DNA from: an uncultured Lachnospiraceae bacterium
GTDB taxonomy: Bacteria; Bacillota; Clostridia; Lachnospirales; Lachnospiraceae
Length of the DNA stretch: 64,000 nt
NCBI GenBank assembly: GCA_946558465.1
Contig: CAMNTM010000004.1
Location: 1-64,000, forward strand
Direction: 5' to 3'
This document shows positions 59,173-64,000 of this stretch, piece by piece. A program made the translations under genes and the position numbers. The notes below the pieces were generated by a model. That model was not told the origin of the DNA and ran no database searches. It saw only the letters and a program-made list of their open reading frames with translations. Every line of letters begins with the position of its first letter. The stretch's first letter is position 1.

Positions 59173-60402
59173 TTACACAATCCCCTTCCCGGCCGCATAC
59201 GCTGTGGACCAGGCAATCTGCAGATTAAAGCCTCCCGTCAGTCCGTCAAGATCCAGCACCTCTCCGGCAAAATAAATTCCCTTTACAAGCTTTGATTCCA
59301 TCGTTCCGGGATCAATCTCTCTCGTCGCCACTCCGCCCTTTGTAATAATGGCTTCGTCATAGCCTCTCAGCCCTGTAAGAGTCAAAGGCAGATGCTTAAT
59401 TTTGCGGACAAATCTCTCTCTTTCCTCCCTAGAAATAATATTGACCTTTTTCTCCGGTGCAATGCCGCCAAGCTTCAGCATCACCGGAGTAAGCTTCGAT
59501 GGAAACAGTCTTCCGACAGCATTTTTAAACTGACGGTTCTGATTTTCCTCAAATTCCCGTAAAACTCTCTGACTAAGCTGCTCCATACTAAGGACCGGCT
59601 TTAAATCAATCTCCAGCTTCAATGGAATTTCTCTGAGTCTTTCTCCCACATGACTGCTGGCGCTTAAAATCACCGGACCGCTTACCCCGTAATGCGTAAA
59701 TAATAATTCACCGAATTCCTGATATAGTCTTTTCTTTCCGTCATAGATCGTAATCTCGATATTGCGCAGAGACAGGCCCTGAAGCTGAGGGACCCAAGAC
59801 TCCTCTGCCTCCATCGGCACCAATGCCGGAAGACGGGGAATTGTGCTGTGTCCCATCTCTTCGGCGAAGCGGTATCCGTCTCCTGTGGAGCCTGTAGACG
59901 GATAGGAAAGCCCTCCCGTCGCTATGATACATGCGTCTCCGTTGTGTGTCGTCTTGTCCGCAAGCATCAGGCGGCTGAATCTGCCGTTCTCTGTAATGAT
60001 ATTCTTTACCTCTGTAAATAGAAAAATCTGCACTCCCAAAGACCGCATCCTTTTCTCAAGACTGCGGATAACATCTGAAGAATGATCTGACGCAGGGAAG
60101 ACTCTGTCTCCCCGCTCTATTTTTGTCTTCACACCGATTCCCTCAAAAAAATCAATGGCATCCTGATTTGTAAAGCCATAGAAGCTGCTGTATAAAAATT
60201 TGCGGCTGCTTAAAACAGAGGAAAACAAGGTATCCATGTCACAGGCATTGGTCAGATTACAGCGTCCCTTTCCCGTGATAAAGAGCTTCTTTCCAAGCTT
60301 CTCATTTTTCTCGAACACACACACCTCATGTCCGTTTTCGGCGGCCGCCGCGGCCGCAAACATTCCGGCTGCTCCGCCTCCTATAATCAACACTTTACTC
60401 AT
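59173..60402 (-). CDS. HI0933/YhiN (BaiN-like) NAD(P)/FAD-dependent oxidoreductase
   Basis: A 409-residue flavoprotein. The FAD-binding Rossmann motif is VLIIGGGAAGMFAAAAAAEN (residues 4-23), followed by the EKNEKLGKKLFITGKGRCNL segment near 32-51. The family motif ATGGLSYPSTGSTGDGYRFA is near 161-180, and the closing FAGEVLDLDGLTGGFNLQIA near 377-396 completes it. The family includes BaiN, linked to bile-acid conversion, but YhiN-type members are universal in Firmicutes and usually have unknown substrates. It overlaps the RpiR gene's end by eight bases. Confidence 0.9.
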   Translation of the reverse strand: MSKVLIIGGGAAGMFAAAAAAENGHEVCVFEKNEKLGKKLFITGKGRCNLTNACDMDTLFSSVLSSRKFLYSSFYGFTNQDAIDFFEGIGVKTKIERGDRVFPASDHSSDVIRSLEKRMRSLGVQIFLFTEVKNIITENGRFSRLMLADKTTHNGDACIIATGGLSYPSTGSTGDGYRFAEEMGHSTIPRLPALVPMEAEESWVPQLQGLSLRNIEITIYDGKKRLYQEFGELLFTHYGVSGPVILSASSHVGERLREIPLKLEIDLKPVLSMEQLSQRVLREFEENQNRQFKNAVGRLFPSKLTPVMLKLGGIAPEKKVNIISREERERFVRKIKHLPLTLTGLRGYDEAIITKGGVATREIDPGTMESKLVKGIYFAGEVLDLDGLTGGFNLQIAWSTAYAAGKGIV

Positions 60403-61327
60403 CTTTTTCTGCTTCGTCCCCCATCGGATCCGTCAGCTCAACCTCACTTCCAACCATATTCAGCTCATCCTTACTGTACACCTGATATTCATCCCATATA
60501 TCCTCAAGCGTCTCAAGCGTCTCGATAACCTCGCCCTGCTTCTTCATACAGAGCGCAACCACGAGAGCATTTACGACACTTAAGGGCGCCACCAGTGAAT
60601 CTACAATAGAAGCCATATCACTTCTGGCAATCAGATTACAGGAAGAATAAAGATTCATCGGAGAATGAATACTGTCTGTAAGCGTAATTACCTTCGCTTT
60701 CCGATTACTTGCAAATTCCAGCGCCTTAAGCGTACGCATAGAATACCTGGGAAAGCTGATGCCGACAACTACATCCTCCTCTCCCAGACGGATCATCTGT
60801 TCAAAAATCTCACTGGAACTGTTCGTATTCACTGCAATTACATTCTCACAGATGAGATTCAGATAAAAAGCCAGAAAGCTGGCTAAAGGCGCACAGCTTC
60901 TGATTCCTATGACATAGATTTTTCTGGCATCCAGAATCGTATCTACTGCAAGCTCAAATGCCTCGTGGTCGATTGAACCCATCGTAAGCTTAATCTTATC
61001 AATATCAGACTGAAGAACCGAGGCAAGAATCTCACTCTGACTGATGCGGCCATAAGTCACCTCCATACGCTGAATAGAATTAAGCTTTGTACGTACCAGC
61101 TCTCCCAGCGCCTTCTGAAATTCCGGATACCCTTCATATCCAAGCGCCATTGCAAACCGCACCACCGTCGATTCACTGACGCCTACCTCATCCCCCATCT
61201 TCGCTGCAGTAAGAAACGCTGCTTTATCATAATCCTTACGAATAAATTCAGCAAGCTTCTTCTGTCCTTTACTGAATTTACCGTAGCCTGCCTCCAGCTT
61301 CTGCAGCAATTCATTTTTATTTCCCAT
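60395..61327 (-). CDS. MurR/RpiR family transcriptional regulator
   Basis: A 310-residue regulator. An N-terminal RpiR helix-turn-helix (about 1-80; LAEFIRKDYDKAAFLTAAKM near 22-41 and VSESTVVRFAMALGYEGYPE near 49-68) is followed by a SIS sugar-phosphate domain (about 123-260; ARKIYVIGIRSCAPLASFLA and GISFPRYSMRTLKALEF). I use the ATG at 61327: the predicted transcription start is near 61361, so ATGs further up are not transcribed. It lies in a run with the flavoprotein, cmk and ispH but could control the neighbouring PTS-SIS operon. Confidence 0.88.
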   Translation of the reverse strand: MGNKNELLQKLEAGYGKFSKGQKKLAEFIRKDYDKAAFLTAAKMGDEVGVSESTVVRFAMALGYEGYPEFQKALGELVRTKLNSIQRMEVTYGRISQSEILASVLQSDIDKIKLTMGSIDHEAFELAVDTILDARKIYVIGIRSCAPLASFLAFYLNLICENVIAVNTNSSSEIFEQMIRLGEEDVVVGISFPRYSMRTLKALEFASNRKAKVITLTDSIHSPMNLYSSCNLIARSDMASIVDSLVAPLSVVNALVVALCMKKQGEVIETLETLEDIWDEYQVYSKDELNMVGSEVELTDPMGDEAEKDE

Positions 61328-61367
61328 ATGTTTTTTCAATCCTTTTCTAAAGCATTTCATCGTTTCT

Positions 61368-61396
61368 ATTATAGAAGGGAATGAAAAAATATTCAA
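61368..61396 (-). promoter_or_regulatory. Promoter of the RpiR regulator gene
   Basis: Minus-strand TTGAAT (plus 61391-61396), 17 bases, then perfect TATAAT (plus 61368-61373). It gives a 34-base leader to the ATG at 61327. Confidence 0.65.
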
Positions 61397-61466
61397 TGGG
61401 AAATCGCCTCAAAGATACCAGATAGATGACCGGTCCCTTAAAATAACGGAACACAGGCGCACAAAT

Positions 61467-61541
61467 GCCCAGAGAAATTGTATTATCCACATCCATTGCT
61501 TTGCCTTCTCGGCTCTTTTGAACAATACAGCTTCTCTGGGC
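61467..61541. repeat. Long imperfect hairpin between the HAD gene and the RpiR gene
   Basis: Two 22-base arms can pair over nearly their whole length: GCCCAGAGAA with TTCTCTGGGC at the base, then TGTATT with AATACA further in, with one mismatch and G-U pairs. About 30 bases lie between them. No T-run follows on the minus strand, so it is not a standard terminator. It could stabilise the 3' end of the sugar operon, act as an RNA-binding or small-RNA site, or be a remnant of a short mobile repeat. Confidence 0.5.
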
Positions 61542-61560
61542 TGACCCTTCAGCTCTGTTT

Positions 61561-62205
61561 TCATATTTCTGTAACGGCTGTCAGTGTTTCAATGACGATA
61601 TCCGCCCGGCTCTGGTCAATCAGAAACCGTTCTTCTTTTTTCGCTGCCACATACATGCCTGCCGCTTTGGCAGCAGCAATTCCTGCCTCAGAATCTTCAA
61701 CTACCATGCATTCCTTTGGAGAGACTCCCAGCCTATTTGCGGTGTACAGATAGATTTCGGGGTTGGGTTTGCTTTCCTTAAACTGCTCTCCGCTTACAAC
61801 CGTAAGAAAATATTCATTCAGTCCGCAGTCCTTCAGCACCTTCTTTATCTCTGGAAGGGCGGAAGAAGAAGCAAGCGCCAGCCTCTTTCCCTTTTTCTCC
61901 AGACAGGAAAGCGTCTCCTTCACGCCATCATTTAATATCGTGCTGTAGTCCATAGTCTGGATTTCAGGAGCACTGTAATATACATCACGGAGAGCCTTAA
62001 AGTTCTCTTTTCTTCCATATGCCTTCCAGATTTTTTCTAAGGCTCTTTCCACCTCTATATCGGAGCGTCCAAGCGTCTCTTTGTAGGTCTCGTCAGAAAG
62101 CTCTATTCCATACTGTCTGAAAAACGCTTTTTCCCATTTCATATAGACAATCTCACTATCTATAAGAACTCCATCCATATCAAAAATAACTGCCTTAATT
62201 TCCAT
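61561..62205 (-). CDS. HAD-superfamily phosphatase, beta-phosphoglucomutase-like
   Basis: A 214-residue HAD hydrolase, subclass I, of the beta-phosphoglucomutase/PgmB branch. FDMDGVLIDSEIVYMKWEKA (residues 8-27) is motif I, LALASSSALPEI near 109 motif II, KESKPNPEIYLYTA near 145 motif III and VEDSEAGIAAAKAAGM near 169 motif IV. It is the last gene of the sugar operon with the SIS protein and a PTS IID. The likely role is dephosphorylating, or changing, a sugar phosphate from that pathway. The specific substrate is unknown. Confidence 0.88.
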   Translation of the reverse strand: MEIKAVIFDMDGVLIDSEIVYMKWEKAFFRQYGIELSDETYKETLGRSDIEVERALEKIWKAYGRKENFKALRDVYYSAPEIQTMDYSTILNDGVKETLSCLEKKGKRLALASSSALPEIKKVLKDCGLNEYFLTVVSGEQFKESKPNPEIYLYTANRLGVSPKECMVVEDSEAGIAAAKAAGMYVAAKKEERFLIDQSRADIVIETLTAVTEI

Positions 62206-62241
62206 TTTTCCAACTCCCTGAAATTTCTCTCTAACGCCTTA

Positions 62242-63243
62242 TCAATACTCAAATTTTCTGTAGTACCTGCGGAAGCTTAAATCATGCCCCGTCCTGACAG
62301 ACAGATACCTTGCCAGCAGATATGTAACCTCTGAAAGCACCGCCGGAGCCAGCAGAATCTGAAATTCCTCTCCGATACCCTCAATCTTATACTCTTTCAG
62401 GTCGAAAGTATAAAATTTTCCGGCATACTTTTCGGCAAATTTCTCTACCCGCTCATCTAAAGGACGATATTCATCAATTCCCTTTACCAAAAACATCAAG
62501 AGTGTTTCATCTAAAAGCTCAAAGGGACCGTGAAAAAATTCTCCGCTTGTCACCGCTGTTGTTCTTTTCCACTGCATTTCCTCCAGTACACAGCTTGTGA
62601 ATACATGAATTTCCCCCCACAGTGTCCCGCATCCGGCCCACAGGCTGAAATCATGCCGGTCAAGCTCTCCCGCCATCTCAGAAAGCTCTTCTCCATGCAT
62701 CTTCATGCATTCAGCCAGGCCTCTATGAAAGCCTGCCATCTCTTCAATCCATTTTGGATAGAGAGGAAACTCTCCTCTGAGAAATAAAAGCCTCAGCAAA
62801 AAGGTATAAGCCATAAAGTACACATCCTCCTGAGGCATCAGAACATGACTGTCTGACAGCCGGGCTATATCCGAATTCTCCTTCTCCGTGAAAGAAACAA
62901 TGTAACAGCCTTTCTTTTTCCCGATATCCAGCGCACCCTTTGTTTCCTTTGTATCTCCCGTGACAGACGCTGTAAGAATCAACGTCTTTTCCTTCAGATA
63001 AGGCTTATACTCCTTTACGCAGAACTCTGCAGCTTCCTCCACATAGAGAGGAAGCGCAGTTTCCTTCTGAAGAATCTGAGACATGCATAGAAATTCTCCC
63101 CATGTGCCTCCGATACCGATCATGACAATATTTTCTATCCCTCTTTGAAAGGCAGCATCTGCAGCCGCTTCCAGTTTCTTTCGCTGTCCGTACACAGCTG
63201 TGCCTCCCTCAAGGTATTCTCTAAAATCAAATACATCCTTCAT
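62242..63243 (-). CDS. SIS-domain sugar-phosphate deglycase/isomerase, FrlB/GfrF-like
   Basis: A 333-residue protein with two SIS domains. Opening residues FDFREYLEGGTAV are followed by NIVMIGIGGTWGEFLC (near 38-53) and LILTASVTGDTKETKGALD (near 88-106), which hold phosphosugar. AVTSGEFFHGPFELLDETLL (near 229-248) is the hallmark of fructoselysine-6-phosphate deglycases and related glucosamine-type enzymes. It is expected to split a phosphorylated Amadori product into an amino acid and glucose-6-phosphate. Fructoselysine, glucoselysine or another glycated amine are all possible. It is 29 bases after the PTS IID gene. Confidence 0.8.
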   Translation of the reverse strand: MKDVFDFREYLEGGTAVYGQRKKLEAAADAAFQRGIENIVMIGIGGTWGEFLCMSQILQKETALPLYVEEAAEFCVKEYKPYLKEKTLILTASVTGDTKETKGALDIGKKKGCYIVSFTEKENSDIARLSDSHVLMPQEDVYFMAYTFLLRLLFLRGEFPLYPKWIEEMAGFHRGLAECMKMHGEELSEMAGELDRHDFSLWAGCGTLWGEIHVFTSCVLEEMQWKRTTAVTSGEFFHGPFELLDETLLMFLVKGIDEYRPLDERVEKFAEKYAGKFYTFDLKEYKIEGIGEEFQILLAPAVLSEVTYLLARYLSVRTGHDLSFRRYYRKFEY

Positions 63244-63272
63244 ATTCTCCCGTCTTCCTCTCTATGCAAAAC

Positions 63273-64000
63273 TTAAACTGTCAAAATCCCGAAATATGCG
63301 CCGGCAATTGAAACGGCAAACAGAATCAATAACACATACATCGGCTTAAGCTTCTTCTTCAAAAGATAATAAGTAAAGCCAAAGATACCAAGCGGTATCA
63401 ATCCCGGAATAATGCTGTCCAAAAGCTCAACCAGCGTAGTAGCCTCATCTCCTTGTCCAAATGCTATCGGTATCTCCGCATAGATCATCTCTCCGACCAT
63501 CGCCCCCGCAACCATCAGTCCGATGATCGAAACAGCAAATGTAACAATCTTCATAAGACCGCTTTTTTCTACCTTGTCCAGAAAATTAATTCCAAAATCA
63601 TATCCAATAAAGGTCAGAATATACCGAAGAACAAAATGAGGGACATTATAAATCAACAGAAATAAAATTGGTCCCAGAATATTTCCCTGCAGAGCAAGCG
63701 ATGTGCCGATTCCTGTCGCAAATATTTTAAGCGCACCCCAATAGATGGAATCTCCGATTCCGGCAAGCGGCCCCATAAGAGCAGTTTTTACATTCGTAAT
63801 TGTATCTGTATCAAAGGTTTCCTTTTCCTGCGCTCTCTTTTCCTCCATCGCCACACTGATTCCAAGCGGCAGTGTTACGACGTGCGGCGTCGTATTATAG
63901 AACTCCAGATGCCGTACCATACTTTCTCTGAACTCCTTCTCGTCATCCTTGTAGATTTTTCTAAGAGCCGGAATCATGGCATAGCAGTAGCCCACATTCA
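63273..64000 (-). CDS. Mannose-family PTS transporter subunit IID, 5' end missing
   Basis: A 242-residue C-terminal part of a mannose/fructose/sorbose-type EIID membrane protein; the N-terminus lies beyond the right window edge. NVGYCYAMIPALRKIYKDDE is the typical internal segment close to the start, which is why I treat the GTG at 63995 as a normal codon. GPLAGIGDSIYWGALKIFAT near 95-114 of the visible part and LFLLIYNVPHFVLRYILTFI near 132-151 are family motifs. It would carry a sugar into the cell and phosphorylate it with the IIA, IIB and IIC genes to the right. Confidence 0.9.
   Translation of the reverse strand, partial: NVGYCYAMIPALRKIYKDDEKEFRESMVRHLEFYNTTPHVVTLPLGISVAMEEKRAQEKETFDTDTITNVKTALMGPLAGIGDSIYWGALKIFATGIGTSLALQGNILGPILFLLIYNVPHFVLRYILTFIGYDFGINFLDKVEKSGLMKIVTFAVSIIGLMVAGAMVGEMIYAEIPIAFGQGDEATTLVELLDSIIPGLIPLGIFGFTYYLLKKKLKPMYVLLILFAVSIAGAYFGILTV

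Noticed and set aside
1-64000. tRNA, rRNA, CRISPR array, insertion sequence or prophage
   Set aside because: I looked for tRNA cloverleaf features, spaced direct repeats, transposase and integrase genes and phage structural genes and saw none. A full computational scan (tRNAscan, CRISPR finder, profile search) was not possible.

Overview
The window is 64 kb of ordinary, densely packed, mostly co-directional chromosome from a low-to-middle GC Firmicute. It is most likely a spore-forming gut anaerobe of the Lachnospiraceae. Grounds: strong GGAGG ribosome-binding sites; spore genes (an alpha/beta-type SASP, a GerW/YtfJ homologue, a YlbJ homologue); an Rnf complex with ApbE; a short HisG paired with HisZ; and Asp23-DAK2-RecG, RuvAB-ZapA and Cmk-IspH-S1 neighbourhoods typical of Clostridia. 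Nearly all genes lie on the minus strand. Plus-strand exceptions are one chemoreceptor, YlbJ, a PAS/HTH regulator and ApbE. I found no tRNA, rRNA, CRISPR array, prophage or insertion sequence.

Layout. Bases 1-180 hold the first codons of rplU (L21) with its leader and promoter. 181-5.9 kb: amidohydrolase, CBS protein, aspartate kinase, YbaK deacylase and a pair of radical-SAM-associated proteins. 6.0-8.6 kb: an acetyltransferase and a methyl-accepting chemotaxis protein. 9.0-14.4 kb: a partial histidine operon, hisZ-hisG-hisD-hisB-hisIE, behind a consensus promoter. Its last gene carries a decayed HisF-like domain at its N-terminus, and hisC, hisH, hisA and hisF are absent here. 14.4-24.5 kb: RecU, RNA modification enzymes, an SDR, YgiQ, an M23 peptidase and PepD. 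24.6-27.3 kb: ylbJ, a coiled-coil protein, coaD and rsmD. 27.4-32.3 kb: a candidate amino-acid catabolic operon (RidA, aminotransferase, DUF819 membrane protein, M14-like deacylase) divergent from a YheO/DauR-like regulator. The same palindromic repeat lies at both ends of this island.

32.3-38.6 kb: SASP, recG, DAK2/YloV, Asp23/YloU, rpmB, a YdcF/SanA protein and a 45-residue membrane peptide. 38.7-46.1 kb: gerW, DUF2953, a small unknown, a penicillin-binding protein and a RodA/FtsW protein whose genes overlap in two frames, a U32 peptidase and zapA. 46.2-48.7 kb: ruvB, ruvA, a Gx-family transporter and a NusG-domain-II protein, divergent from apbE. 50.0-56.3 kb: rnfCDGEAB followed by a DUF2752 protein and a Q/N/Y-rich membrane protein. 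ApbE would supply covalent FMN to the RnfG and RnfD subunits. 56.5-61.4 kb: S1, ispH, cmk, a flavoprotein and an RpiR regulator. 61.5-64.0 kb: HAD phosphatase, SIS-domain sugar-amine enzyme and a mannose-family PTS IID cut by the window edge, resembling Amadori-product (fructoselysine-type) uptake operons.

I see no clearly new defence or mobile system. The items most worth checking are the HisF-like/HisIE fusion, the paired palindromes, the RodA/PBP dual-coding overlap, the RidA-aminotransferase-M14 operon and the symmetrical apbE/NusG-II promoter region. All family calls come from reading the sequence; no database search was run.
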